Shown here: positions 16,200 to 24,614 of the stretch, in pieces | Layout of the letters: the number at the start of each line of letters is the position of its first letter | Position numbering within the stretch: the first letter of the stretch is position 1 | Source: Clostridia bacterium | Lineage (GTDB): Bacteria; Bacillota; Clostridia; Christensenellales; CAG-138 | Direction: 5' to 3' | NCBI GenBank assembly: GCA_030526995.1 | Contig: JAUNBP010000001.1 | Span: forward strand, 1-64,000 | Length of the DNA: 64,000 bases | Made by a program: the position numbers and the translations under genes | The notes under the pieces: model-generated | Told to the model about the DNA's origin: nothing | The model's database searches: none | The model's input: the letters and a program-made list of their open reading frames with translations, nothing else

Positions 16200-17077
16200 C
16201 TTGCCTCACCTCCGTTGGTATAGTAGTGCATAAAGATTTCCTCAAGGTCGGGCTCGGCTATGGTCAGGTCACCGATATGCTCGGCGGAAAGCGCCCTTAT
16301 AAGCTCATTGACGTCCCCGCCGTACAAAAAGCTCACGCCCTCGCTCAAAGGCTGCACATCTCGCACGCCCGAAAGAGCGGAGAGGTTGAATTTGCCCCTG
16401 ACCTTGACCCGCTTTGCGCTCGTCTTTGAAAGGTTTTCAACGCAATCGCAGGCGATGAGCCTTCCCTCTCGGATTATGGCGGCACGGTTGCAGTTGTGCT
16501 GAATCTCCGAAAGCACATGGGAGGAGAGGAACACCGTAGCGCCCGCCCTGTTGCGCTCATGAAGAATCTCAAAGAATTCCCACTGCATCAGCGGGTCGAG
16601 CCCGCTCGTCGGCTCATCGAGAATTAAAAGCTCGGGCAGGTGTTGCAGGGCGCAGACGATGCCCACCTTCTTTCGATTGCCAAAGGACAGTTCCTCCACC
16701 TTTCGCGAGGGGTCGAGCTGTAGCCGCTCACAGAGCTTTTTTGCCTCCTTCGAGCAGTCCTTCTTGCGCAAAGCGGCGGAAAAACTCAATATCTCGGCAA
16801 CCCTCATCCCATTGTAGAACACCGCCTCCGAGGGCATATAGCCCACCCTGCTTAAAATATCGTTCCTATCCTTTATTATATCCCTTTCGAGTATCGAAGC
16901 GCTTCCAAAGGTAGGGCTTATAAGCCCGAGCAGGGTTCGGATGGTGGTGCTCTTTCCCGAGCCGTTCGGCCCGATAAAGCCGAAAAAGTCACCCCTCTCA
17001 ACAACGAGGTCGAGGTCTTTTATACCACACACCTTCCCATAGAATTTTGTCAGCTTTTCCGTTCGTATTGCGTTCAT
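16196..17077 (-). CDS. ABC transporter ATP-binding protein
   Basis: A 293-residue ABC ATPase of the BcrA/YxlF type: Walker A GPNGSGKST near residue 39, signature LSFGNRKK, Walker B LLILDEPTSGLD, and a C-terminal extension that may contact the permease. ATG 17077 is chosen because AAGGAGG lies 6 bases before it. A TATAAT is visible on the minus strand about 50 bases upstream, but no good -35 accompanies it. Confidence 0.93.
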   Translation of the reverse strand: MNAIRTEKLTKFYGKVCGIKDLDLVVERGDFFGFIGPNGSGKSTTIRTLLGLISPTFGSASILERDIIKDRNDILSRVGYMPSEAVFYNGMRVAEILSFSAALRKKDCSKEAKKLCERLQLDPSRKVEELSFGNRKKVGIVCALQHLPELLILDEPTSGLDPLMQWEFFEILHERNRAGATVFLSSHVLSEIQHNCNRAAIIREGRLIACDCVENLSKTSAKRVKVRGKFNLSALSGVRDVQPLSEGVSFLYGGDVNELIRALSAEHIGDLTIAEPDLEEIFMHYYTNGGEAR

Positions 17078-17193
17078 CCCGTTCCTCCTTAAAAAACTCG
17101 TCCCATTGACTGTTTCAATCCCTGCCATTATAATACGGTTAACGGATTTTTGGTAGACAAAATTTGAAAGATAAGCAGGCAGGGGGAGATGAG

Positions 17194-17723
17194 TTGATTA
17201 TATACAGGGAGCTGCACGAAAAAGAGGTTGAGCTTGACCTTTTTACAGACTTCGACCGAACGCAGGCTGTAACCGAATGCTGGAGGAAAACGGAGGGGAA
17301 ATGGGAGATTCGCAGCGTTCCGTTCATCGACAACTGGACCGAGGCAGAATACCGTGAAGTGGTAAGGTATCTAAAAAACTAATCCGCAGCAACGGCTATG
17401 CAGTCGGCGCATTCTATAACGGGCAGCTAAAGGGCTTTGCCGCAGTGGAGCCCGAACCGTTCGGAAAGAAGGCACGATACATGGTTTTGTCGAATATCCA
17501 TGTGTCGCAGGATATGCGGGGACGGGGAATCGGAAGAGCCTTGTTCGGCATGGCAAAGACTTGGGCAAGGGAGCATTGCGCTGAAAAGCTCTACATATCG
17601 GCACATTCCGCCGTGGAAAGTCAAGCGTTTTATAAGGCGATGGGCTGTGTGGAGGCCGTCGAGTACAACGAAGCACTTGCAGCTAAGGAACCCTGCGACT
17701 GTCAGCTGGAGTGCGCACTGTGA
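17194..17723 (+). pseudogene. GNAT acetyltransferase split by a -1 frameshift at an A6 run
   Basis: Two open frames form one GNAT protein of about 176 residues. The first starts at TTG 17194 after GGGGGAGA and ends at TAA 17380. The second continues in the -1 frame with NGYAVGAFYNGQLKGF, then the acetyl-CoA motif VSQDMRGRGIGRALF and the SQAFYKAMGCVE block. The junction is A-AAA-AAC (17373-17379) in exactly the phase of a canonical -1 slippery heptamer, directly followed by the zero-frame stop. It may be a one-base deletion (pseudogene), a sequencing error in a homopolymer, or programmed frameshifting. The substrate is unknown. Confidence 0.75.
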
Positions 17724-17756
17724 GTGCAGCGGTTTTAACGAGCTAAGGAGGCAAAG

Positions 17757-18428
17757 ATGGTAAAGATAGAAAGCTATATGCAGGAGCTCATAGGAAAGCT
17801 CCAAGAAAAGTTTGCAGAGAGACTCTTATATGTGGGCCTTCAGGGAAGCTACCTTCGCAGGGAGGAAACCGAGAACAGCGACATCGATGTGATGGTAGTT
17901 ATCGAGGGGCTCTGCGTTGCGGATTTGGACGCATACCGCAATATAATAGGCTCCATGGACGAGCCCGACAAGGCTTGCGGCTTTATTTGCAGCGGTTTGG
18001 ACCTTGCAAATTGGAACCCCTTGGAGATATCCAACCTGATACACGGCACGAAGGACTGCTTTGGGAAGCTGCGCCCGCTCGTTCCCGCCTACACCGAGCA
18101 GGACATGAAAAACTACATAAAGATTAGCCTCAACAACCTCTATCACGAGCTTTGCCACCGCTATATCCATGCCGACCGCAACACGAACCTTTCGCAGCTG
18201 CCCTGCTGTTATAAGGGAGTGTTCTTTATCCTGCAAAACCTCCATCATCTAAGGTATGGGGACTTCATACCCTCGCAGGCGGAGCTTTTGACGCTGCTTT
18301 CGGGCAGGGACAGGGCGGTGTTGGAGCGAGCCGCACGCTTAGGCGAGGGCGGCGAATATGACTTTCAAGACAGCTTTGAGCTTTTGTTTTGCTGGTGCCA
18401 AGATACCCTGATTAAACTGTCAAATTAA
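17757..18428 (+). CDS. Nucleotidyltransferase-domain protein
   Basis: A 223-residue protein with a pol-beta-type nucleotidyltransferase core: GSYLRREETENSDIDVMV near residues 30-47, which is the GS-x-R and D-x-D motif of antibiotic nucleotidyltransferases and their relatives. The rest is helical, resembling the C-terminal half of aminoglycoside-modifying or MNT-like proteins. It follows the GNAT gene with an AAGGAGG site and is 12 bases before the VOC gene. The three small enzymes look like an accessory cassette. The target is unknown. Confidence 0.8.
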   Translation: MVKIESYMQELIGKLQEKFAERLLYVGLQGSYLRREETENSDIDVMVVIEGLCVADLDAYRNIIGSMDEPDKACGFICSGLDLANWNPLEISNLIHGTKDCFGKLRPLVPAYTEQDMKNYIKISLNNLYHELCHRYIHADRNTNLSQLPCCYKGVFFILQNLHHLRYGDFIPSQAELLTLLSGRDRAVLERAARLGEGGEYDFQDSFELLFCWCQDTLIKLSN

Positions 18429-18440
18429 AAGGAGAACATT

Positions 18441-18842
18441 ATGAAATTAGACGGATTCGGACTGTTTGTAAACGACATGGGGAAAATGATTCGCTTCTAC
18501 CGAGATGTACTCGGCTTTGAAATTCGAGAGGCGGAGGACGCCTCCAACGTGTACCTTGTCAAGGACGACACGCTGTTTCTGCTGTACGGCAGGGAGGACT
18601 TTGAGAGGATGACGCATAGGAAGTACGAATATGTAAGGGGGCTTAACGGCCACTTTGAGATTGCACTCTATGTGGACAGCTTCGATGAGGTGGACAAGAT
18701 GTATGAGCGTGTTATCCAAAACGGCGCCGCCTCGGTGCTTGCGCCCGAAACGGAACCGTGGGGACAGAGAACCTGCTACATTTCGGACCCCGAGGGCAAC
18801 CTCATAGAGATAGGCTCCTTCAACAAGCCGTTCAGAAGCTAA
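18441..18842 (+). CDS. VOC-superfamily (glyoxalase/bleomycin-resistance-like) protein
   Basis: A 133-residue VOC protein. It has two beta-alpha-beta-beta-beta units: FGLFVNDMGKMIRFYRDVLGF at the start, and DEVDKMYERVIQNGA to SDPEGNLIEIGSF at the end. The terminal Glu of LIEIG is the usual metal ligand, but the first-position His is not present. It could be a lyase, dioxygenase-like enzyme or drug-binding protein. Confidence 0.88.
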   Translation: MKLDGFGLFVNDMGKMIRFYRDVLGFEIREAEDASNVYLVKDDTLFLLYGREDFERMTHRKYEYVRGLNGHFEIALYVDSFDEVDKMYERVIQNGAASVLAPETEPWGQRTCYISDPEGNLIEIGSFNKPFRS

Positions 18843-18953
18843 TAAAACGGCTTAGGCAGGGTTTATAAAAGTCGGAAACCGCAATGAAACTTCAAAAGGC
18901 TAATCCAAGGCTTGCTTTTTGCGCCCATAATCCACCCATAAGTGCGAACCCTG

Positions 18954-18982
18954 TTGTTTTTTGTCGAAAAACATGGTATCAT
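18954..18982 (+). promoter_or_regulatory. Promoter with a 0A box in its spacer
   Basis: TTGTTT (18954-18959), 17 bases, TATCAT (18977-18982). Within the spacer, TTGTCGAAAA (TGTCGAA at 18962-18968) matches the Spo0A-binding 0A box. Its position between -35 and -10 would fit repression by phosphorylated Spo0A. Confidence 0.55.
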
Positions 18983-19005
18983 TGCTTAAAAGAGGAGGGA
19001 TTGAG

Positions 19006-19914
19006 ATGAAAAAGTTAGCTTTGTTTGCACTGATGATTTTGTTGCTGTTCTCCGTTGCTTGCGCAAAGGAAGCGCAGGAGGCGGCACTGCCAACGGAAAG
19101 CCCCTATGTTACGGCGCCTCCGACTGCCGTTCCGACGGCTACCCCCGATCCTATTCCCGCACCCATGATTACCGACGAATGGTACACAAACAAGATAAAC
19201 AAGACCGTGGGCTATGTTATGCAATACGGGAATTGCCCCGACGAATACGAGGCGAGGCTGCGGGTTGCAAACATGTATCTCGACCCCAACAGCAAGATGA
19301 TAGCCCTAACCTACGACGGAGCCGCAAACCAGTATGCGGTTCAAATCATGGACATCTTAGAGCAGCACAATGCCCGTGCAACCTTTTTCATATCGGGAAC
19401 CGAGTATGAGAGCTGCAAGGACGTGATTGGCAGAATGCTTGCGCTCGGCTGCGAGGTGGGCAGCCATTCCGTCACGCATCCGGATTTTCGGGACTTGAAT
19501 CAGGACCAGATGCGCACCGAGATTAGCTACTGCGTAGATCAAATGAAGGCCATCTTCGACTACGATGTAACCACCTTCCGCCCGCCCTACGGCAGCTACA
19601 ACGATGACGTCAAGGCGGTATGCAAGGAGATGGGCATTAAAATAATCATGTGGTTCCGCTCCTCGCACGACTCCCACAGCGATTACACCGCCGACATGAT
19701 ATACGAGCGGGTGATGCTCGAGATAGACGAGAACGACCATGAGCTTGCGGGCGCAACGATACTTTTCCACCTAAACGATGCCAAGACCGTGGAGGCAACC
19801 GCAAGGTTCATCCCCGACCTCATAGCACAGGGCTATACCTTTGTAACCTGCGAGGAGCTTTTCAAACTCTCACCCGACGGCTACAACCCGGGCGGAGTGT
19901 ACAGATACCAGTAA
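19006..19914 (+). CDS. Polysaccharide-deacetylase-like lipoprotein
   Basis: A 302-residue exported protein. A lipobox (LLFSVAC, Cys about residue 19) is followed by a Pro/Thr-rich linker and a NodB-type domain. Motif 2 (HSVTH), motif 3 (RPPYG) and a histidine in the last motif (ILFHLND) are present. Motif 1 reads LTYDGAAN rather than TFDDGP, so one of the two conserved Asp residues is missing. This puts metal-dependent deacetylation in doubt. ATG 19006 has GAGGAGG upstream. Confidence 0.88.
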   Translation: MKKLALFALMILLLFSVACAKEAQEAALPTESPYVTAPPTAVPTATPDPIPAPMITDEWYTNKINKTVGYVMQYGNCPDEYEARLRVANMYLDPNSKMIALTYDGAANQYAVQIMDILEQHNARATFFISGTEYESCKDVIGRMLALGCEVGSHSVTHPDFRDLNQDQMRTEISYCVDQMKAIFDYDVTTFRPPYGSYNDDVKAVCKEMGIKIIMWFRSSHDSHSDYTADMIYERVMLEIDENDHELAGATILFHLNDAKTVEATARFIPDLIAQGYTFVTCEELFKLSPDGYNPGGVYRYQ

Positions 19915-19938
19915 ACCGCAGAGGAACGGAGCGAAGCA

Positions 19939-20091
19939 ATGTACTATCACGCATCCCCGATTCCCAATTTGAAAAGGCTCATCCCGCACGTATCCAATCA
20001 CGGGACGCCGCTTGTTTATCTCTCCTCCCCTCAAAGCCCGCCCGATTACCTGACCTTTTTTAGAGCAAAGTTCCCGTTTCTGTCACGGTAA
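19939..20091 (+). pseudogene. 50-codon ORF, probable truncated fragment of a larger gene
   Basis: A 50-residue frame starting MYYHASPIPNLKRLIPHVSN and containing HGTPLVYLSS. This opening strongly resembles, from memory, the N-terminus of an uncharacterised Bacillota family of about 180 residues (MYYHAS..I..LKxLxPHVSNHG). The remainder is absent, so it is either a remnant or a very short derivative. A weak GGAG lies upstream. It sits between the deacetylase-like gene and the folate riboswitch promoter. Confidence 0.45.
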
Positions 20092-20110
20092 GATATATTT
20101 CTTTTTCGGC

Positions 20111-20138
20111 TTGTAATTTCAAACGGATAGTGTATAAT
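20111..20138 (+). promoter_or_regulatory. Promoter of the folate operon
   Basis: TTGTAA (20111-20116), 16 bases, TATAAT (20133-20138). It predicts a start near 20145, just before the 5' strand of the riboswitch P1 stem. Confidence 0.7.
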
Positions 20139-20150
20139 GTTGTCAAAATA

Positions 20151-20245
20151 AAGTAGAGTAGGCATTGTGCGTTAAGTGGTATCGGATGGGAAGTTGCCGA
20201 TACACGAAAAGCGAGGCTTGCGGTACAATGCTGCGTCCGCTACTT
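20151..20245 (+). ncRNA. Tetrahydrofolate (THF) riboswitch
   Basis: The segment matches the class I THF aptamer: GAGTAG near the 5' end, then GCGTTAAGTG, GGATGGGA, ACGAAAAGCGAG and TGCGTCCGCTAC. The P1 stem is AAGTAG (20151-20156) with CTACTT (20240-20245). Just downstream, ACTTCA (20242-20247) can instead pair with TGAAGT (20271-20276). A small GGAGC-AACA-GCTCT hairpin followed by TTTTTT (20252-20271) may act as the expression platform. It precedes a folate transporter fusion, as THF riboswitches usually do. Confidence 0.92.
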
Positions 20246-20293
20246 CATCATGGGAGCAACAGCTCTTTTTTGAAGTGCCGACAGGGAGAAACA

Positions 20294-22099
20294 ATGAAGA
20301 AATTTTCCGTACGGTACCTTGCAATCTCAGGCATCCTGATTGCGATTAGTATTATTTTGGCGTCCAACTATTGCACCTTTTACATCACTCCGGCAGTCCG
20401 AATCAGCTTTAGGGACATCCCCATAATCTTTGCAAGCATCTATTGCGGGCCCTTGGTGGGTGCGCTTGCGGGGCTTTGCGCCGACCTTATAGGGACCTTA
20501 GTCTCCGGCTTCGGTTTCTATCCGCTCATCACCGTTTCGGCGGTCTTAGTGGGGCTCATCCCCGGGCTTGTGAGCAGGTTTTTGTTCAAGCGCAGCCCGA
20601 AGAGTTTTGTCTCGGTAGCGGCGGGCGTGTTCTTATCAAACATCCTTGCCAACATGGGCTGGACGACGTTCAGCCTTCACTTGCTCTACGCCAGACCCGT
20701 TATGGAACTGCTTTTAATTCGCATACCGCAATACCTCATCATGGCAATCGCAGAGTCCTACCTTATCTTTGCGCTCTTGAAGGTCACCTCGAGGCTCGAC
20801 TACACCAAGATGAGCTACGAGCAGACCGTAGAATACATTCACACGATAACCCAAAGGGGCAGCAAGTTGGGGCTTGTTAGGATAAGCGAGCTGCTAAAGC
20901 TCTTGCACAACCCCGAAAAAAAGCTCAAGTTCGTGCATGTAGCCGGCACGAACGGCAAGGGCTCCACCGCCGCAATGTCGGCGTCCGTATTGAGGGCAGC
21001 GGGCTACAAGGTGGGCCTGTTCGTCTCGCCCTACGTCGTGCGGTTCAACGAGAGGATGCAGATAGACGGCGAATACATCCCCGACTCGGAGCTTGCAAGG
21101 ATAGTCTCCCGCATACGCCCGCTTGCAGAGAGCATGAAGGTGCCGCCTACCGAATTTGAGCTGATAACCGCAACCGCCTTTCAGTATTTTCACGAACACT
21201 CCTGCGACATCGTAGTGCTGGAGGTGGGCTTAGGCGGGGAGTTCGATTCCACCAACGTGATAGAAACGCCCGAGGTTGCAACGATTACGGCGATAGGCTT
21301 GGATCACACCAAGATACTCGGAGACACCGTAGAGCTCGTTGCAAAGGCAAAGGCGGGGATAATCAAGGACAACGGAACCGTCGTGTTCTACGGCGAGGAC
21401 AGGGCGGCTTTGCCAATCATAGAGGAGGCTTGCAAGCAGCACAACTCAAGGCTGATCCTGCCCGACTTTGGAAGGCTGCAGCGCATAAGCTGCGATATAC
21501 ACGGGCAGACGCTCTGCTACAAGGATTATAAAAACCTCCGTTTATCGCTTGCGGGAACCTATCAGATTTACAATGCGGCGGTGGTTTTGGAAACCGTAGC
21601 AGCGCTTAGAGATGGGGGCTGGAAAATTTCCGACAAGGCGGTATATGAGGGCATGGGCAGCACCTTATGGCCCGCTCGATTTGAGATAATGAGCGAAAAG
21701 CCGCTGTTCATAGTCGACGGCGGGCACAACCCCATGGGCGTTCGGGGCACGATGGACACCGCAAACACGCTGTTCCCCGATAAAAAGTTCAAGCTGATAG
21801 TCGGCATGATGGCGGACAAGGACGTCTCCTCCATACTCGATTTAATCCTGCCAAAGGCCAAAAGGGTCTATACGGCAGCCCCCGACAATCCCCGCTCCAT
21901 GCCTGCAGATGAGCTTGCAAAACAGATTCAAGGTCGGGGCTTTCAGGCTACGGCCTGCAATTCCGTTGAGGAAGCAACCCGAATTGCCTTGCATGAGGCG
22001 GAAGAATCGGATATCATATTGGCAACAGGTTCGTTGTACATGGCGGAGGCCGTGCGCAACACGATAGAGACAATAAAAAAGGAGCAACAAAATGCCTGA
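20294..22099 (+). CDS. FolT-FolC fusion: ECF folate S-component joined to folylpolyglutamate synthase
   Basis: A 601-residue fusion. Residues 1-168 form a six-helix ECF S-component of the FolT type (ITPAVRISFRDIPIIFAS, then CGPLVGALAGLCADLIGT). From about 172 to the end is FolC, with the P-loop VAGTNGKGST (216-225), LGLDHTKILGDT-like and DGGHNPMG blocks. FolT would capture folate with a shared EcfA/T module encoded elsewhere, and FolC adds glutamates that trap folates in the cell. ATG 20294 has GGGAG upstream and lies under THF riboswitch control. It overlaps folD by 8 bases. Confidence 0.93.
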   Translation: MKKFSVRYLAISGILIAISIILASNYCTFYITPAVRISFRDIPIIFASIYCGPLVGALAGLCADLIGTLVSGFGFYPLITVSAVLVGLIPGLVSRFLFKRSPKSFVSVAAGVFLSNILANMGWTTFSLHLLYARPVMELLLIRIPQYLIMAIAESYLIFALLKVTSRLDYTKMSYEQTVEYIHTITQRGSKLGLVRISELLKLLHNPEKKLKFVHVAGTNGKGSTAAMSASVLRAAGYKVGLFVSPYVVRFNERMQIDGEYIPDSELARIVSRIRPLAESMKVPPTEFELITATAFQYFHEHSCDIVVLEVGLGGEFDSTNVIETPEVATITAIGLDHTKILGDTVELVAKAKAGIIKDNGTVVFYGEDRAALPIIEEACKQHNSRLILPDFGRLQRISCDIHGQTLCYKDYKNLRLSLAGTYQIYNAAVVLETVAALRDGGWKISDKAVYEGMGSTLWPARFEIMSEKPLFIVDGGHNPMGVRGTMDTANTLFPDKKFKLIVGMMADKDVSSILDLILPKAKRVYTAAPDNPRSMPADELAKQIQGRGFQATACNSVEEATRIALHEAEESDIILATGSLYMAEAVRNTIETIKKEQQNA

Positions 22100-22940
22100 A
22101 ATTCTAAAGGGTACGGAAGTAGCAAAGGCCTTGAGAGCCGAGCTTGAGGTTGAGGCGCAAACGCTAAAAGCAAGGGGCGTTCAGCCCTGCGGCTGTCTGA
22201 TAAGGGTGGGCGAGCGCGCCGATGACATACAGTATGAAAACGGGGCTGCGGCTACCTTTGAAAAGCTCGGGATAAGGGTTGAAAAGCGCAGCTTTGCAAG
22301 CGACGTAAGTCAGGACGAGCTCATTTTTGCCATCGACAAAATAAATGCAGACCCCCTGATACACGGGGTGCTTATTTTCCAGCCGCTGCCAAACCACTTG
22401 GACGCAAGGGCTATCCGAAACCGCCTTCTGCCCTGCAAGGACGTTGACGGCATGACCGACCTTTCGACAATCGGGGTTTACAGAAACGAACCGATAGGCT
22501 ATGCCCCCTGCACCGCACAGGCCTGCATTGAGCTTTTGGACCATTACAAGATAGATGTTGCGGGCAAGAACGCAGTAGTCATCGGAAGGAGCAACATCGT
22601 AGGAAAGCCCCTGTCCCTGCTGCTGCTCCACAGAAACGCCACGGTGACCCTCTGCCATTCCAAAACCCGCAACCTAAGGGAGGTCTGCAAGGCAGCCGAC
22701 ATCCTGTTTGCAGCCATAGGGCGGGCAAGGATGATAGATTCGGACTATGTAAGCAGCGGCCAAACCGTCATAGACGTGGGCATAAACGTGCTAAAGGACG
22801 GCACCGTCTGTGGGGACGTAAACTTCGATTCGGTAGCCCCCATAGTCGCAAGGCTTACGCCTGTTCCGAGGGGAGTTGGAAGCATTACAACCACGGTCTT
22901 GGCAAAGAACATTCTATCCGCAGCAGGGAGGACGCTATGA
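22092..22940 (+). CDS. folD: Methylenetetrahydrofolate dehydrogenase/cyclohydrolase FolD
   Basis: A 282-residue FolD, interconverting methylene-, methenyl- and formyl-THF with NADP. It has the substrate region QYENGAAATFEKLGI, the PCKDVDGM block, VVIGRSNIVGKPL of the nucleotide-binding domain and the C-terminal PRGVGSITTT. The general-base Lys, normally in the YxxxK motif, appears changed because Y-E-N-G-A-A is seen where Y-V-x-x-K is expected; this should be checked by alignment. It is coupled to folT-folC. Confidence 0.93.
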   Translation: MPEILKGTEVAKALRAELEVEAQTLKARGVQPCGCLIRVGERADDIQYENGAAATFEKLGIRVEKRSFASDVSQDELIFAIDKINADPLIHGVLIFQPLPNHLDARAIRNRLLPCKDVDGMTDLSTIGVYRNEPIGYAPCTAQACIELLDHYKIDVAGKNAVVIGRSNIVGKPLSLLLLHRNATVTLCHSKTRNLREVCKAADILFAAIGRARMIDSDYVSSGQTVIDVGINVLKDGTVCGDVNFDSVAPIVARLTPVPRGVGSITTTVLAKNILSAAGRTL

Positions 22941-23734
22941 ACAAAATTCGCATTTTGGCACTCGATATAGATGATACGATAGTCGATTCAACGTTCGTCT
23001 TGAAGGAGCGAACGATAGCCGCAATACGGGCAGCCCACGCTTCGGGCGTGAAGGTCGTGCTGTGTACCGGACGGGGCATAATCGCCTCAAAGGGCGTAAG
23101 GGATACCTTGAACGTATCGGAGCTGTCCGTCTGCTTCGGAGGCTCCCTCGTCGTTCGCGAGTCGGACGGAAAGGTCTTGCACAGCGTCTACATGAGCCCC
23201 GAGGACGTGAGCCTATCCATGAACGCCGCCTTTTCAATAGGCCTGCATTCGCAGCTCTATCAGGGCGACTACGTTGTGATTCGAGAGGAGAACGAATTTA
23301 CAAGGCGATATACAAAGGTGCTTGCCCTGCCGTTTATCGAGGTGCCCGATATACTCGAACGCCGTTATAACGAGGTGCCCAAGGTCTTGGTGTACTCCCC
23401 GCCCGAGCATGAGAGGGAGAACCTTGAAAAACTTCGCAGGTTGCTGCCGAGCCATCTCCACCTTCTCACCTCCAAGCCGGGCTTTATCGAGATAGGCGCA
23501 AAGGAGTCCACAAAGGGCAGGGCGCTGCAATGGATAGCCGACTACTGGGGCGTTTCTTCGGACGAGGTGGTGGCGATAGGCGACAACACCTTGGACATGG
23601 ACATGATAGAATGGGCAGGCATAGGCTGCTGCGTCGATAACGGCAACCCAATGGTCAAGGAGAGGGCGGACATGGTGATTCCCTCCTGCTCGGATGAGGG
23701 AGTGGCATGGTTTATCGAGAACTTTATTCTATAA
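22937..23734 (+). CDS. Cof-type HAD phosphatase
   Basis: A 265-residue HAD hydrolase of the Cof/YbjI group. The catalytic motif DIDDTIVDS is near residue 10, motif II is LCTGRG, and motif IV is GDNTLDMDMI. A type-II cap lies between about 85 and 190. It overlaps folD by 4 bases. Such enzymes act on sugar phosphates, FMN or PLP; the substrate here is not predictable. Its end overlaps the convergent radical SAM gene by 11 bases. Confidence 0.9.
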   Translation: MNKIRILALDIDDTIVDSTFVLKERTIAAIRAAHASGVKVVLCTGRGIIASKGVRDTLNVSELSVCFGGSLVVRESDGKVLHSVYMSPEDVSLSMNAAFSIGLHSQLYQGDYVVIREENEFTRRYTKVLALPFIEVPDILERRYNEVPKVLVYSPPEHERENLEKLRRLLPSHLHLLTSKPGFIEIGAKESTKGRALQWIADYWGVSSDEVVAIGDNTLDMDMIEWAGIGCCVDNGNPMVKERADMVIPSCSDEGVAWFIENFIL

Positions 23735-24614
23735 CCGTTATCCTGTTGTAAAATTCGGGCGTGTACTCAAAGCTCGCAGAACTCTTATCCTGCAAAAACA
23801 CGTTTGTAAGACCGAGAAGAGCGCACCTGTCTATGCAGGTTTGATATTCCCTATCGGTTATCTTTCGATTCAGCGGCGGCTCCGCCACGGAGGGCAGGGG
23901 GGTGTACTGCCTCATAAGCGAGAGATAAGCCGAGCTTTTGAACCGCATACATATCTCACCGAGCAGCTCCTTGGTATCAAAGGTGCAGGCGGGCAGCACC
24001 AAATGCCTTATCAAAACCCCCTTTGTCGCAAGCCCGTTTTTATCGAGCCGGAGATTCCCAACCTGACGGTACATCTCCTCTATAGCAGCAATAGCAACCT
24101 CGAAATAGTCGGCAGCCTTGGAATACCTCTGCGACAGGACGGAACTTTTGTATTTCAAGTCGGGCAGGTAGATATCGATAAGCCCGTCAAGCTGCAAAAG
24201 GGCGGCTTGGCTCACATATGAATTGGTGTTGAAAACGAAGGGGAGGGCTACGCCGATATCCCTTGCAAGGACTATCGATTCGGCAATCACGGGTATGTGC
24301 GGGGTGGGCGTTACAAGGTTTATGTTATGCGCCCCGAGCCTTTGAAGCTCAAGGTAGGCGTTTGCAAGGCGTACAGCGTCAAACGGCTCGCCCATGTTCC
24401 CGCTTTGCAGGCAGTGATTCTGACAAAACACGCATTTGAGGTTGCAGCCCGAAAAAAAGACGGTTCCCGAGCCCCTGCTTCCGCTTATCGGAGGCTCCTC
24501 AAAGCGGTGCAGCCCGATTCGGGCAACCTTGGGAACGGAAGAACAACCGCAGAACCCGTTTTGGATGCTGCGGTCTGTAAGACAGTTTCTTGGGCAAAGC
24601 GAGCAGGGCATCAT
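23724..24614 (-). CDS. Radical SAM protein, PflA-like family
   Basis: A 296-residue radical SAM enzyme. The cluster motif CNLKCVFCQN (CxxxCxxC) lies near residue 58, after an N-terminal cysteine block CSLCPRNC and GFCGC that may bind a second cluster. The later VFNTNSY and DIYLPDLKYK blocks are typical of the uncharacterised PflA-like (YgkA/AmmA-type) group. A double ATG gives starts at 24614 or 24611. It overlaps the end of the NlpC/P60 gene and is likely co-transcribed with it. Confidence 0.88.
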   Translation of the reverse strand: MMPCSLCPRNCLTDRSIQNGFCGCSSVPKVARIGLHRFEEPPISGSRGSGTVFFSGCNLKCVFCQNHCLQSGNMGEPFDAVRLANAYLELQRLGAHNINLVTPTPHIPVIAESIVLARDIGVALPFVFNTNSYVSQAALLQLDGLIDIYLPDLKYKSSVLSQRYSKAADYFEVAIAAIEEMYRQVGNLRLDKNGLATKGVLIRHLVLPACTFDTKELLGEICMRFKSSAYLSLMRQYTPLPSVAEPPLNRKITDREYQTCIDRCALLGLTNVFLQDKSSASFEYTPEFYNRITVIE

